Part shown: piece after piece, positions 1-12,213 of the stretch
Layout of the letters: every line of letters starts with the position of its first letter
Position numbering within the stretch: the first letter of the stretch is position 1
Assembly: GCA_039621445.1 (NCBI GenBank)
Contig: CP154957.1
Coordinates: 22,528,761 to 22,592,760 of the forward strand
Length of the DNA: 64,000 nucleotides
Direction: 5' to 3'
Origin: Euglena gracilis
Taxonomy: Eukaryota; Euglenida; Euglenophyceae; Euglenales
The notes under the pieces: generated by a model
Databases searched by the model: none
The model's input: only the letters and a program-made list of their open reading frames with translations
What the model was told of the DNA's origin: nothing
Made by a program: the position numbers and the translations under genes

Positions 1-1770
1 GCAATCCATCCGCTCATATTTCAAAAATAACCATTCGATGAGCCTGGACGTTCTTTCTGTTGACGGCTTCCATTATGTTGTGCATGTTTGTCATCCAACT
101 TGCTATAGGTCGGTTTACTGTTCTTTTTTTTTGGTTGAGATTCTGCAATGGGTCGGTTTGGAAGGGTAGGTCGGTTTAGAAGGGGGGTCGGTTTAAATGG
201 GGGGGGGGGGTTAAGTGGGATTTACTGAACACCTGTGTCCAGTGGACACTTCCTGTTCGGGCCAACTCTTGTGACCTAAGCGTGCACTGGAAACGGGGGG
301 GTATTTCTCAGTTTTCTTGACTGAATCTCTCATTTCTTTGGTTACTTTGCCGGCGTGACAGAAAAACAAAAAATGACTGTCTCGATGCATGCCAACCATG
401 TGAAAGAGTGACATTAGGTTAACCTCACTGGCAAATGTTACCGAAATTGACCAGAGTGGCTAAATTGCCAAATGTGGCTAAAAGTGGCCAAAAGTGGACA
501 AAAATGTGCGGGGAAAAAGACAGAAATTGACAAATATATCAAAGAATTCAACACATGACTCTGCACAAGTACACAAAACTTTCTAGGTTTAACAACTCCT
601 CTGCATTACTTTGTGGATGAAGCTGATTAAAAAAAAACCATTCCTCCAGCCATTGCCGAGGCGAATATCGGGGGGGGGTCAAAAATGAAATGGAAATGTG
701 GAGGTGTCAACTTTGGAAAAAACATTGGGGCTTCTGTAAAACCCTCTGTAAAGAACAAGCCTTGGCTGGGGCTTTTCCTTCAATTTGCCTGTGTGCTAAA
801 AAAAGGGGGGTTCCACCTGGACCAATGCTCAAAAGCTGGGGGGGGGGGGGCTTCTATTCGGGAGGAGGCTTTGTTCAGGGGTTCAGCTGGCCTCCAACAA
901 ATCCAACAAAGGGTCCCCACGCCCCCAGCTTAATGGGCTGCAAACGCATTCACTTGCCCATCCGGCACCGAGACCTCAGGCTCCACCAGCCCCTCGTCAA
1001 AGTGGCCACCCCGCAATGGACCCGAAAGGGTCTCCATATGGCAGGGGGGGAGGGCAGAGGGCTGGTTCGAGGGGTGCAGATGGCAGAAGCGGGGCCAGCT
1101 TCGACGGAGGCGCTTACGTGTCGCGTTACCTGGGCGGGATGGAGCACGGGCCGCGGTTGAGGCTTGCAGCCGCGTCGTTCCCAAAGGGGTGAATCTGGAC
1201 TTCGGCGCGGAAGGGCTTGCTGGCTGGCGGCAGTGGGCGTTCCGATGGCCAACACTGGTCGGGCCATGGACGCAAACACCATATTCAGGGTTTGTTGCTG
1301 CAAAGATCATTGCTAGCCCTTTTTATAAAAAAAACATACATTGGACGGCGCGCTTATAATATTTTAGTTTCTTTGGTAATATTTTTGTTTCTTTGGCTTG
1401 AGACAGTTTTGCATCAAGCTAATAACACCACACCATCCGCATACAATCTAGAGCAAAAGTCTTTCAGACCCACTGGTGCAAAACTCCTTACGTCTGTGAG
1501 CAGGGTGCAGATGAAATCGATGGGCAAGGCCGCTGTGTGCTTGTGTTGTTCCGCGTGTGTTTGCTTGCATCAACATGCCTCCGCGTCCTTTCTCAGACAC
1601 AGAATACTGAGACATCACTGGAGCCATACTACGTCTTTGATTTGCTGCTTGCACACCTGGTCGATGCACCCTGTGGATGGAAACCACTTCAAAAGGCAAA
1701 AAAAAAAAACGATACCAGGGGACATTGTTAGGACTTTTGCAACAATGCATCGTAAAGACTTTGCCCTGGA
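1..1770. other. Gene-poor stretch, nothing recognised
   Basis: No exon, RNA or transposon end could be supported here. The reading frames are short, disagree between strands and are interrupted by poly-G runs (190-210, 668-677, 838-850). A GC-rich patch at 950-1230 is open on the minus strand but shows no motif and no convincing splice sites. Confidence 0.4.
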
Positions 1771-1774
1771 GTGT

Positions 1775-2150
1775 AAAACCCCCCAAAAATAAGACTGGGG
1801 GTCCATTTCATGGGTCGGTTGCTGAAAAGCCCGAGGGGGGGTCTTATTCATGGGGGGTCCATTTTATGGATTTTTGCTGGCAAAATTTTTGACCCCCCAA
1901 AATGTCCAAAAATACTGCCCAAAATTACAATTTTCGAAAAATTCGGCGCTTCGCGCCAGACAAAGAGGGGGGAAATATGCCAAATTGTGTGAAAACTGTC
2001 CCAAAATAGCAGATTTACCCTCCGAAAAAGTCCCATTTTCAAGAATACGGCGCTTCACACCGGCAGGGGGGGGGGTCTAATTTATGGGGGGTCCATTTCA
2101 TGGATTTTTGCTCGTACCGGCCAGGGGGGTCTAAGTGGGGGGGGGGGGTC
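1775..2150. repeat. G-tract cassette, AAAATAAGACCCCC family
   Basis: A block with modules of the form GGGGGTCTTATT or GGGGTCTAATTTATGGGG at both ends and an A/T-rich core containing short 'ggcgcttcgcgcc'-like hairpins. The same layout occurs at 5,775-6,160, 38,885-39,325 and 57,105-57,540, so it is read as a dispersed non-coding repeat. No target-site duplication was found. Confidence 0.55.
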
Positions 2151-2371
2151 AAATACCTGGTCAAGCCACCAATAAAGTGCCAAACCAGCCTTGGACCAGG
2201 GGATCAAGGGTTGAAGATTTACCAAGGATTTTAAAAATGTCCAGTAAATACCTGGGGCTATTTTGTGAATTGTGCACAGAAGAAGAATTCTATTTCTTAT
2301 TTTTCCCTTCTGAAATAGGTTTATCATTTGTTCCATGTGTTTTGGCCTTTTGGCCGGCCCCTTTGTGACAA

Positions 2372-3440
2372 GCATGGGTACCTTCATTGCCTCCAACGAC
2401 AAAATCAAGCGCCAGGTGGATTGTGGAGCTGCCAGAGAGGCCACTGCCCCCCCACCTGAACCCCTTTCCCAAAGACATGGCTGGGGCAAAGGCAGATCAT
2501 TAATCATTAATGGGGGATCATGGGGGGGGTCAAGGGAGGGGGCCAGCAAGACGAGTGGCGAAAAAGGACGAGTGGGTGAAGGGGAGAGGGGGGGGGAGGG
2601 GGTACTGTGCAGCACAGGCGCTGCCAGGGACAGGCGAGAACAGCGCGGGTGGCGGGGGGCGGGCATATGAGGGAGGGAAGGGGGGGAAGGGTTGGGCCGG
2701 AAGGTTCGACGGTAGGTAGGGGTCTGGAGGGGTCTAACAAACGACTCCACCAGGTGTTGCAGCGAGCCCACGTGGGGCCACGGGGGGGGGGCGGGTCACT
2801 GCCATGCGGGGGGGGGGGTTTCCCCCACCTAAAACCAGGAGCCCAGAGGGGGGGGGGGGCCCAGAGAGGGGGGGGGGACTGAGAGAGGGAGGTGGGGGGT
2901 GTCGGGCAAAATGGAGGCAAAATGTCTGAGGCGGAAGGAAACCCCCACTGTGCCTGGGTACCTTCATTGCCTCCAACGACAAAAATCAAGCGCCAGGTTC
3001 ATGCTGTACTGTTTTGTGGAGCTGCCAGCCCAGAGGCCACTGCCCCCCCTCCACCTTGAACCCCTTTCCCAAAGAACATGGCTGGGGGCAAAGGCAGATC
3101 ATTAATCATCATGGGGGGGATCATCAAGGGAGGGAGGTCCCCAGCAAGCCCCACTTGTGTCCTGCGAATGAGGGACGAGTGGCGAGCAAACAGAGAGGGG
3201 CATCGGGGGAGGGCACTGCCTGTCGAGGTACTGCCAGCACAGGCGCTGCCCCGCGCTTGCCAGGGACCAGGCGCACAGCCGGGCCCCCGGCGGTTGGGGG
3301 CGGGGCATATGAGGCAGGGAAGGGGAGTGGAAGGGAATTTGGGCCCGGTCAGGGTTCGACGGTAGTAGGCTGGATGGGGTCTGGACCAAACCCCCCAGCC
3401 ACAACGTGTGACCTCCCCCCACCAGGTGTTGCTTAGCGAG
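2372..3440 (+). repeat. Tandem segmental duplication, about 585-bp period
   Basis: The sequence from about 2,372 (GGTACCTTCATTGCCTCCAA) is repeated from about 2,957 with the same order of landmarks: CAAGCGCCAGGT, GAGCTGCCAG, CCTTTCCCAAAGA, GCAGATCATTAATCAT, a GGTTCGACGGTAG block, and CAGGTGTTGC followed by AGCGAGCCCAC. The copies differ by many small indels, mostly in G runs, so the duplication is not recent. Confidence 0.75.
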
Positions 3441-3713
3441 CCCACCGTGGGGGGGGGGGGTCGGACTGCCCCCGGTCCAGCGAGGGGGGTGGGGCTCCCC
3501 CACCTAACAACCTGACGGTGATGTGCAATTTTTGGCCCAGCGCAAAGCGCCAGGCCACCCCAGCCCAGAGGGGGGGGGGGGCCTCCCACTGAGACCCCAG
3601 CGGTGCCCAGCCTCCTCGCGGCAGGAGGGGGCAACGTGTCGAAAGGCACAGCAACCGGGCAGGAAATTTCTGGGATGAGGTGGAAACCCCCACCTTTGCC
3701 TCTTTGCCTCACT

Positions 3714-3862
3714 TCAGTCCCTCGTACAATGTTCAACGCAGACCCCTCATCCCCTCGACCCCCCCTTCAGTCCCTCGCACAATGTTCAACAAGGACCCCT
3801 TGTCCCCTCGACCCCCCCCCCTTCAGTCCCTCGTGCGATGTTCAACGCCGACCCCTCGATCC
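3714..3862 (+). repeat. Three-unit tandem repeat, about 57-bp period
   Basis: Three successive units begin CTTCAGTCCCTCGTRC and continue ATGTTCAACG..GACCCCT..CCCCTCGACCCCC. They lie just after the duplicated segment and contain no splice or coding signal. Confidence 0.7.
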
Positions 3863-5250
3863 CCCCCTCCTTGTCTATTTCAGTCCCTGTCGTTGTTCTA
3901 CGAGTGGCGCTGGCTCTTGGTGTGCCCGCGGGCGGCGTGTTGCTTGGCTATGCCCACGCTGACCCGCGGCACTGCGCCTTGTATGAGAGCCACACCAAAC
4001 CAAACCAAAAAACCAGAGCGGGAGGGGGACCCCTCCAAAACCCATGCACCCTTGTATCGAACCCTGCCCTCCTGGGTGGGGGGGGTCAGCTCAGAGACTG
4101 GAAAATTTGAGCTGGCTGGAAGAAGGCTGCTGGCTCACCTCCCCCCCCCCATGAGGTCCCCCTGGAACTCGGCCTGACCCAGGATAGAACCAGATACAGT
4201 GCAAAAATACCGTATGCAAAAAGTAAAAAAATCCTGACCCCAAATCCGCCCTGGACAGCCCATTTTCGACCCATTTTCTTGCCCATTTCAGCCATCTTTG
4301 GGCATTTTTTGCACACCCAAAAGCAAACAATACGTTACCATCCAGCCACCCTTCGGGCTGGAAAAAGAATAAAATCGCTGATTGGGAGTTTGGAGGGGGT
4401 CCAGAGCTGGAAAAAGGCTGCTGGCTGGCTTAGTAGCAGTGGTAGTAGCTGTAGCAAAAGGCTGGTCGGACCCCCCCCCACCCACCACCCATAGGGTTGA
4501 GGGGATTCCCGTACAGCCCTGAGGATGGGGTGCCTTTCGACTTAAGCGACGCCCTGCCTCATCCATCCCATCCCCCCCCACTCCAAGAGACATCACCTGA
4601 ATCACGTTGTCCCTGTCGTGTGAACCATCCAAGTACACCACACACCCAAGCAACCTGATGCAGAATTTCGGATGTTGGCTTATCCAACATTGAGGCAATT
4701 CCATCGTCCTAAACCTGGGAACCTCATCCTTCATGGAGTGGGCATTCCAATTTATGGCATGTTCTTCAATGGTAAATAAATTTTCGAAAAATTCTGCATG
4801 CTTACTGACTATCAGTGGCATTTTGTGGTAAAGCGCTTTGTAATCCAGTGTTCCAGGTATCTGAGACAAGTGACAGTTTCAGCAAATTTCTGAAAACTCC
4901 TCATTCCCCGCATCATTTGTGGACCCATATGCAGACAGGGCTCCAGCAATATCTAACGATTCCCAACAATTGCCAACAATACCAGAAAATTGAAAAACAT
5001 GTATAAAAAAAACTGCACAACAAAACAAAGGATGAAAAGGATGCACAAAGTCGCCCAAATTGGATGGCTTTGGTTTTGCACAAAGTCTTCCTTTTTCTGT
5101 GTCCTTGGTTGCAGTTTTTTCGTCGTCACAGGTTACTTTGAGATTGAGAGCAATCAGAGCAGCTGGTTGTTTTCATCTTTGGTCACATGGGGCTGGCACG
5201 GGAGTACCAATGGACGTGCGTGGTATGTAGCTGTGTAAACTGTGTGGTTG
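3863..5250. other. Intergenic, partial transposon end only
   Basis: No gene was recognised. Bases 4,465-4,521 match the right end of the hAT-like element at 51,470-51,767 (CCCATAGGGTTG, GGGGATTCCCGT, then CAGCCCTG), so a truncated copy probably sits here. The rest is A/T-richer DNA with no supported exon. Confidence 0.4.
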
Positions 5251-5254
5251 TGGT

Positions 5255-5425
5255 GAACCCCCTCAAAAAAAAATCAAGCAACCCCTCCAAATTTAAGCAA
5301 CTCCAAAACTTAAGAAACCCTTGGGCCCGAGCCGACCGACACCCAAATTTAAGCAACCCCCAAATTGAAGCAACCCCCCGGGGACCAAAGAAAGTTTCGG
5401 ACTTAAGCAAACCCACAACTTGAGG
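5255..5425. repeat. Short CAACCCC/TTAAGCAA module repeat
   Basis: Repeated modules of the type AAATTTAAGCAACCCC occur five times in about 170 bp. The style resembles the other C-tract cassettes in the window, but the A/T word differs, so it is treated as a separate small family. Confidence 0.45.
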
Positions 5426-5774
5426 TGAAAAGAAGAGAAAATGTAGGAGAATATGAAACCGAAGAAAGCTTTAACAAACAAAATGTAGCATAATCTCAGG
5501 GGAAGTAGTCAAACTTGTCGAATCTGTGCCGTTTTTTTTCGACATTATTATGTCGTTGAATACAGTTTCGCTCTGAAAACTCCTCCTCCCTTTATTTGAA
5601 CAAGAAGATTTCTGTTGACCGTTAGAAAGAGAAAAGAACAAATAATGTCCTCTCATTTTTCAATGAAGGATGATCAAGGACGACACTATGTCGGTCTCAG
5701 TAACACAATAATTTACCTTCTTGCTCCACTTACAAATGCAAAAAAAAAAAGCAAACGAGTCAAGGACTGTGAAA

Positions 5775-6160
5775 ATTCTGGGAGTCTTATTGGGGGTCTT
5801 TGGGGGGGGTCTAATTTGGGGGGGGGGGTTGACCGACCAATCAGGGCCCAAAAAAAAATGTACTTTACTTCCAAAAAAAACACTGAATATGTTTTTTTGG
5901 CCCTTCGCGCATGTGTGATTTGGTTTTATTGACATTTAACCGACGTTCGCCATGTGTTTTTTTGGACTTCGAAAATCCTAAATTCTTGGAATTTCACCAT
6001 TTTTGTGTCTGAAGTTGGGGTTTTCGGTAGTTTCTTGAAAAAATTTTCACCGTCACCGGCCCTTCATGCCGTCAGGAGGGTGGTCTTGAATCTGGGGGGT
6101 CTTAATTTTGGATTCTGCTTAATCCGTCCGGGGGGGGGGTCTTATTTGGGGGGTGCATTG
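5775..6160. repeat. G-tract cassette, GGGGGTCTTATT family
   Basis: Modules GTCTTATTGGGGGTC and GGTCTAATTTGGGG on the left and GGGGTCTTAATTTTGG and GGGGTCTTATTTGGGG on the right enclose an A/T-rich core. It is related by its modules to the blocks at 1,775, 38,885 and 57,105. Confidence 0.5.
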
Positions 6161-6164
6161 TTTT

Positions 6165-8250
6165 ACGTGCCACGTTTTTACGAAAAACCTTCATAGCCCC
6201 TTGTTTTCTGTTTCAGCTGCATATGATGTCAGTTGCTGATTCGCCATCACTCCCATGCAGTGCATGGCTGGAGCAGGTGAATTTGCGCGCTGACAGTACA
6301 CTAGGCAGCCAGGATTTTTCAGTTGTGGCAGTTGAGCGCGCAGTTGAGTATTATTTTTCGGCCAACTGCATTGGCATTGGCATTTGATAATACTTTCATC
6401 GTCTCATGCCCACCTGTTTTAATTTCCTTCACAGCACTGATTTCTGGCACGCTTTGTCTCATGTTTATTTTAATGTTTTTATTCTCTAGGCTCCAGAGGC
6501 TATGTACAATTTTTATCAATGGATGAGGCTGTGTCGAGGAGGGCAGGTACAATCCCACCAGGACAACTTTTCATGTCGAACCCTGGATGGCCAGGGTAGG
6601 AGCAGAAGAGGGGCCAATGTACACAAGCGGTGGAGCAAGCCTCACAGCCAGCAAGCAGACTGTGGAATCCAACGGAGAGGGGAGGACAGTGCTTGAGATG
6701 GCTGCAGTTGGAGGGGGAGGCATGATTTCGGGTCAGAAAGGAGTGCAGGTGGCCCCGCTCGCGCCACATTTCACACAATGTACACCTCACGTTTGGGAGG
6801 CATGGTCGGGAAAGTGAAAGGGACCATTCTGGGGGAAAGCAGGTGTCTGGATTGGCCGCCAACAATTGTATGCGAGACGTCCCCTGAGGGCAGGCATGTT
6901 GGAAATTGTGGGGATTTCCAGTTGGAACACAGACCTGAACTACATTGAAACCCTCGGCAATTCTTGAGCTAAAAAGTGCTGGGAGGGTCAACATCCCACC
7001 CATCAGTTCTTGGGATTCCCCGTCAGCTATGGGACAGGGGGGGGGGGACATGAAATGGGGCCCGGTGCGGAGCAGCAGAGTTACAAACGGCCGCGGCTCT
7101 CCCAGCAGGCCGTCACCTGCGCCGGGCCAGAGGGAGCTATGCACAGACTGAAGCAGGCTAGCCCTCAGGCCTGATTGTGAAGATTCCCCCACCCAAGACC
7201 CACGCAATCTGTTCTAAACCCACCCACCCACCCACCCACCCACCCACAACCCCATTCCCTTACACACCCCATTCCATTACATATTTACATTTACACTTTT
7301 TTGGTAATGGATATACATTTGGCATTAGTTCTATGTATTGAAAGACTGGAGAGTGAAGCAACAGCACTGTGTCCTCTACGAGTGCACCTCACAGTGATCT
7401 GGGGGGGTTGCCTGGGATCCAAACTTGGCCAGCCAACCCCCCAACTTCCACAACAGTTCCATGAATCGTCACGCATCGGCAGGGTTGACCAATGTGCCAA
7501 CATGTGTGTGACAAGCGTTGACGGCAAAAACAATAAAAATGGATCCCTTTATTTCTGGATTATAGCCCCGGAAAAACCAACCCTTGAAAAAATGGTTATA
7601 TTGGAAGCACATTTGAGAGACCCCTTCCGCACCTTTCTCGGCACCTTTGGCAAAGGTGTCTAAGCACAAAATTCAACTCGGGTGTCTCTGTGCTCTCCCA
7701 AGCTCACTGATAATTGCAGACGGTGAATGTCAGAGACAGCAGAGTGGGAAGCAGCATATTCCATCCCAAAAAAAAATCTCACATCGGCCTTGACCCAATG
7801 GGTGGCCCCATATTTTCCGTTTTGCTGTGTTTGCCGTTATCCATACTGCTCAATCTGTCGCCCCCTGAAATAATCACCCACTTTGCGCTGGCTAATTTGC
7901 TGTGCGACAATTGCCTGAGGCACTTGCCAAGTTGACTGAAGCCAATGTCTGGGTGGGGGAAAGTATCACAATTGAGCTAAAAATGTGAGGATTCATGGCT
8001 TAGTTTCATGCACGAGTGTCATTGGGCAGGGGGGTGGCTTTCTCGGTACACCCAGCGTGGAAAACGTTGGTAGGTGTGGTTGACAACAGGGTAGAAGTTT
8101 TGGAAAACGGTGTGGAAAAAGTTGTGGTCGTCACGGTTAACGCCACAGATGAGGCAATGGAGTGGCAATGAAGAGGATTGAGTTGTTCACAAACCGGGGG
8201 GGTTGCGGTCCACTACCAGCCGGTGCTGACATAAAAAAGGGGTATCCCAG
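6165..8250. other. Gene-poor stretch with long minus-strand open frame
   Basis: A 235-codon minus-strand open frame spans 6,500-7,207, but it is rich in Cys, Pro and Ser, matches no family I know, and overlaps open plus-strand frames. It is not called as a gene. A (CCCA)n tract lies at 7,217-7,245. Nothing else is supported. Confidence 0.35.
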
Positions 8251-8251
8251 A

Positions 8252-8557
8252 CAGGCAGACAGGGGTTTTTTTAAGACCGGGGGGGTCCCCCCCACCCACC
8301 CACCCCCTGGGGGGGGCCGGGGGGGGTCCCGGGGGACCCACAAAAAAATGGCCGAAAAAAATCGCGAAAAGTGCAAAAAATAGCATTTTTTCGGCGCCTT
8401 CGGCGCCAAAAAGTATATCCCACCCCCTCCAGGGGGACCCCCCCGGGGGACCCCCCCCCCGGGGGACCCCCCCCGGGGGACCCCCCGGGGGGGGGGGGCT
8501 CGGCCGCACCCACCCCCCCTACCCCCCCCCCGGGGTCCACGACTAAAAAAACCCCTG
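8252..8557. mobile_element. hAT-like MITE (TIR + 8-bp TSD)
   Basis: The left end reads CAGGGGTTTTTTTAAGACC (from 8,260) and the right end is its near inverse, GACTAAAAAAACCCCTG (to 8,557). ATCCCAGA occurs at 8,244-8,251 and again at 8,558-8,565, which fits an 8-bp target-site duplication if the element begins eight bases earlier, at CAGGCAGA. The inside is C/G runs around a hairpin of the TTCGGCGCC type. It is too short to encode a transposase. Confidence 0.8.
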
Positions 8558-8798
8558 ATCCCAGAACTACGTCAGACCCGTGGACTCCGGATTCATGGCC
8601 CCAGGTATATACAATGTCCAAATGGCATCCCAAGTCACCACCACACATGGGGGTGTTGTCAGACATCGTAATTTTGATCGGCTTCTTGGCTTTCACCAAG
8701 AGGGGGGTTGGTATCAACCCAAACCGAAAAAGTGGGGAAAAAGCACACGAGACAAAAACTTAGGCGGCCGAATTCGCACTTAAGGGTTTTTCCTTTAG

Positions 8799-9590
8799 AA
8801 TTTGCGCATTTGCGCAAATGCGCAAATTTTTTGAAATTCCTGGACCCTGTACCCTGACACACAGAACAGAACACGATTTATGAACTATTTCAACCCTGCA
8901 TTGGAGGGGAGTAACTACCAGTAGTTTGGTGTAAATGCTGATTACCAAGTAACACGAAGAGGGCAGAGGGTGAGACTTGTGCTGTTGTACATCAAACAGA
9001 AGAGAGGCACACACTCCTTGTTACGACACTTGGAAATGGTGCTGACGTGCTGGCTGAACTGGCTTGGATACTACCGCCACCGATAAGAACACACTGAGCC
9101 TCATTAGGTCACACACCACAGACAGACAGACTACGTTCCCCAGCCATCACGCAACTGATTTGTGTTTGTGGGCGCATTTGTGCAAATAAAAAACATTTTG
9201 TTTATGGGCGCATTTGCGCAAATAAAACGTAAACCGATGAAGGTAAAATGACGTGTTTGTAGGCGCAAATGCGCCCATAAACAAATTTGTTGGTGTGCGC
9301 ATTTGTGCAAATGCGCACACCAAAGAGTTATGTTTATTTGCGCAATTGCGCAAATAAACATGTATGTTTACTTCCCACGTTAAAGAACCTATGAAGACAA
9401 CGACCCTACGAGGTTTTAAAACGTGATGGGGGTGTTGGTGCGCGCAATTGCGCAAATAAACACAATTACGCTGGTGCACGCAAATGCGCAAACAAACATT
9501 TAATAGACCGCTTCAAAATGATGTGTTTCAGCGAGCCTTAACGCACACAAACAAAGTTTGTTTATTTGCGCAATTGCGCAAATAAACAAA
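8799..9590. repeat. Palindrome cluster 1 (GCGCAAWTGCGC units)
   Basis: At least nine copies of a palindromic word with core TTTGCGCA..TGCGCAAA, often extended as GTTTATTTGCGC and its inverse. Perfect palindromes span 8,799-8,828 (30 bp), 9,331-9,360 (30 bp) and 9,557-9,590 (34 bp). Weaker copies lie near 9,170, 9,205, 9,261, 9,295, 9,440 and 9,475. Spacers are unrelated and of variable length, so this is not a CRISPR array. Confidence 0.9.
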
Positions 9591-10545
9591 TATCAGTTGT
9601 GCGATACCATCTCCTCCTCCGTGACAGCTGGCGAACGCAATTCCTCACGCCAACCATTGATTTGCACCACGATTACGTGGCGCTGAAATTTGTGGTGAGA
9701 GGTAGTGTGTAATGTTCACTGGAACACGGCATCTGACTGGCCAAAATTTGCCTGTCTTACGTGTGTAAATCTGCACTGCTGTTACCCGGCCTGAACGGCC
9801 AGTTCCTTTGGCATCATCCGTTTGGCAGTTAAACGTCATGATTTGATGACGTGCAAACGACCTGTGGCTGTTCGGCACCTTTTCTGCAACAGTACTGCGT
9901 TGCAAGAAGACAAAGTTTGGCACCTGAAATGCCCGGGATGTGTCAGGCCGGAGTCCGTTTTATGGTGATTCTCCACCATTTTTGCCTTGAAAAACGTAAA
10001 GCACACCGGTTTTTTTGCATAATTTGGGGGGAGTGAGTCCCACCGCTTTGATGCACCCAATCCAGTGGTAATGGTTCACCACTTCCTTGCACCCAAAGTA
10101 ACGGGTGTTTGAGGGCTATCTCTCTCCAGCTGCTGGTTGCCATGCACTGGCACCACGTCGTCCCCCCAGTCTCATGCCCTGGTTGTGGGGTATAAACGTG
10201 GCCGCTAAAGCTGGGTGTTGTTGCACGTGGCTGCCGGTCTGGTGGGTGCTGAAGCATCAGCAGCTGATGTGGCTGCAGCAGCGGCGCCCAGGCCGCAGGC
10301 CAGCGGCAGGGCCCTTGGGATCCTAAAATTGGTGCTGGTGGACGTGTACCGTTATTGGGTGGCTGCGCACCGACCTTCAGGAGATCCTCAGTCTCCACCT
10401 TTTGTGGGACCTGTCAATGGTCCAAAAATGGCACCATAACACCATGTGCTGGGGGATGTGGTGTGGTCATTTGGGTTGAACCCATCCATAAGCCACTAAG
10501 GGTGGTTGTTGAAGCGCCAAATGAAGTCATTTTTTACTCCTCCAT
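9591..10545. other. Unique segment between two palindrome clusters
   Basis: About 0.95 kb without the GCGCAAWTGCGC word, bounded on both sides by dense clusters of it. Open frames exist on both strands (for example minus 9,943-10,398, 151 codons) but none shows a recognisable motif. It could be the cargo of an element or simply intervening DNA. Confidence 0.4.
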
Positions 10546-11070
10546 TGGTGGTTTATTTGCGCATTTGCGCGCATCACGTGGTTTATTTGCGCAAATGCGC
10601 AAATAAACTGTATGAAGAAACTGAACAATTTGCATCTGGTTTGTTTGCGCATTTGCGCCCACAAACAATGTGATACGCGTAAATGCGCAAATAAACCACG
10701 TCTGCTGCTGGTGTTTGAAGGTTATGTTTCCGTCACGCCCTTCTTCTTTGTGTTTATTTGCGCATTTGCGCAAATAAACAAAGAACATGTTTGTTTGCGC
10801 ATTTGCGCAAATGCGCGCATAAACATAAATTTGTTTGTGCGCGTATTTGCGCCCATAAGCTTGCGCCGTCGACAAACAGTGTGAGAAAACCCACCAACTG
10901 GACGGCGCGTTGGTCTGCGCACCCACAGCTCCTTTGTCACGCCGTTTTTTGACGGCGTCAGTTCATGGGTACCAAAGCCCAATCCTTGAAGGACATAATT
11001 GCGTTTATTTGTGCAATTGCGCAAATAAACATAAACATGTTGGTGCGCGCATTTGCGCAAATAAACACAA
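10546..11070. repeat. Palindrome cluster 2 (GCGCAAWTGCGC units)
   Basis: A second cluster of the same palindromic word, with units near 10,551, 10,581, 10,640, 10,675, 10,751, 10,791, 10,830, 11,003 and 11,041. The unit at 10,581-10,608 has GTTTATTTGCGC arms around a 4-base centre. Read as protein, the units give repeated ICAN/NKP-type strings on both strands, which explains the spurious open frames here. Confidence 0.9.
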
Positions 11071-11645
11071 TCTTGTCCTTCTAGTGTTGGGTTTCTTCCG
11101 CTGGGTTCTTACACAACTGGTTGTTCGGATCCCGGGTATAAGCCGGGTGGGAGACACCCGTCCCCTTCATTCCCTGCGGACCCCCATTTCTTCCCCCCTG
11201 CGCTTCCCTTGCCCAACACCCCACACTTACCTTCCTCTCACTGCGTCCCTCCTTCCGGCTCGGTCACACCACACCCACACCCCCCGGCACCTCCTCCCCG
11301 CGCTTTAACAAACAGCCCAAAAACACCACAGCAAGGCGTCGCAAGCAACGCAGTCTGGCAAACACCCAAGCAACGCAGTCCGGCAGCTCGGGCACACCCG
11401 GGGACACAGCCGAAAGAAGCAACAAGGGCAGTAAAGGTCCCGTTCCTATGGTGTTTTTTTGTGTTTTTTTCAGTGTGGGCCGGCAAGGTCCCGGGGGTTT
11501 CAACGTACAAAGTCCATTTTCAGACACCCCAAAAACACCATTTTTGGTCAATTGCATGACTGGGAGGGTAAGTGGCCAGCACGGGGGGGGGGGGGGCATA
11601 TCCCCAAAATTGCTCAATCAGGTTTGACAGAATTTGAAGGAAAGG

Positions 11646-11813
11646 TCAAGCAACAGCCGACTGTTGCGGCGGCTCTGTCATGCTTTGCATTTGGCATGGG
11701 GCACATGGATGTCCTGCATCGGGCAGATGTGCTCCGGGGGGGAAGAGGGCTAGCGAGGTCCCTGGGGAGCGGGCTTTCCAGCCGCAATTCAGGGAGACAT
11801 CGGACAGGGAGAG
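11646..11813 (-). CDS. Candidate terminal exon of an unrecognised gene
   Basis: On the minus strand a CTCCGGCAG acceptor at 11,814 opens a frame of 55 codons ending in TGA at 11,646-11,648. It reads LSLSDVSLNCGW near its start and SMTEPPQQSAVA at its end, with balanced amino-acid use unlike the low-complexity frames around it. No family is recognised. It may belong with the candidate exons at 13,189, 14,143 and about 17,400. The phase of the 13,189 exon (2) does not fit directly, so an exon would be missing or the model is wrong. Confidence 0.3.
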   Translation of the reverse strand, partial: LSLSDVSLNCGWKARSPGTSLALFPPGAHLPDAGHPCAPCQMQSMTEPPQQSAVA

Positions 11814-11994
11814 CTGCCGGAGGCCCTTCGGCCATGCTTGGGGGGGTCACTTTGGGGTGGGGGACCGCGGTCCACCCCGGCAAGCCCGTCGGGTTTCCGG
11901 GTGTCCAGGACGTTGATGAAATGCCAAGTTGGGGGGGGGGTGCTCAGGTTCAGTGGGGGGGGGGGGTATTTCCAAGGGTGACTTGGGGTCCAAC

Positions 11995-12213
11995 CAGGGC
12001 TCTACGGGAAGGCCTGGTGGGGGGTTGACCACCACCCGGAGATGGGGGGGGGGGATGGCACCCGCTCAAAGAAGATTCCTTCGGCACTGAAGGTGGAGAA
12101 GGAATATTTTGACCAAAAAAATCGGTGGCCCGGGAAATATGGGAATGCCTGGTGGGTGGGGGGAGGGGGTTGGACCTCCCCCCATAGGATTGGGGGGATC
12201 CTGTTCAGCCCTG
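11995..12213. mobile_element. hAT-like MITE, CAGGGCT family, copy 1
   Basis: The left end is CAGGGCTCTACGGGAAGG and the right end is GGATCCTGTTCAGCCCTG, an imperfect inverse. GGTCCAAC stands immediately outside both ends (11,987-11,994 and 12,214-12,221), a perfect 8-bp target-site duplication. The core word AAAGAAGATTCCTTCGGC recurs in the copy at 51,470-51,767. Confidence 0.85.

Noticed and set aside
6500-7207. 235-codon minus-strand ORF as a gene
   Set aside because: No motif, biased to Cys, Pro and Ser, and overlaps open frames on the other strand; nothing supports expression.
8799-11070. CRISPR or protein-coding repeat (ICAN/NKP strings)
   Set aside because: The units are palindromes with irregular spacing and different reading frames; coding appearance is a by-product.
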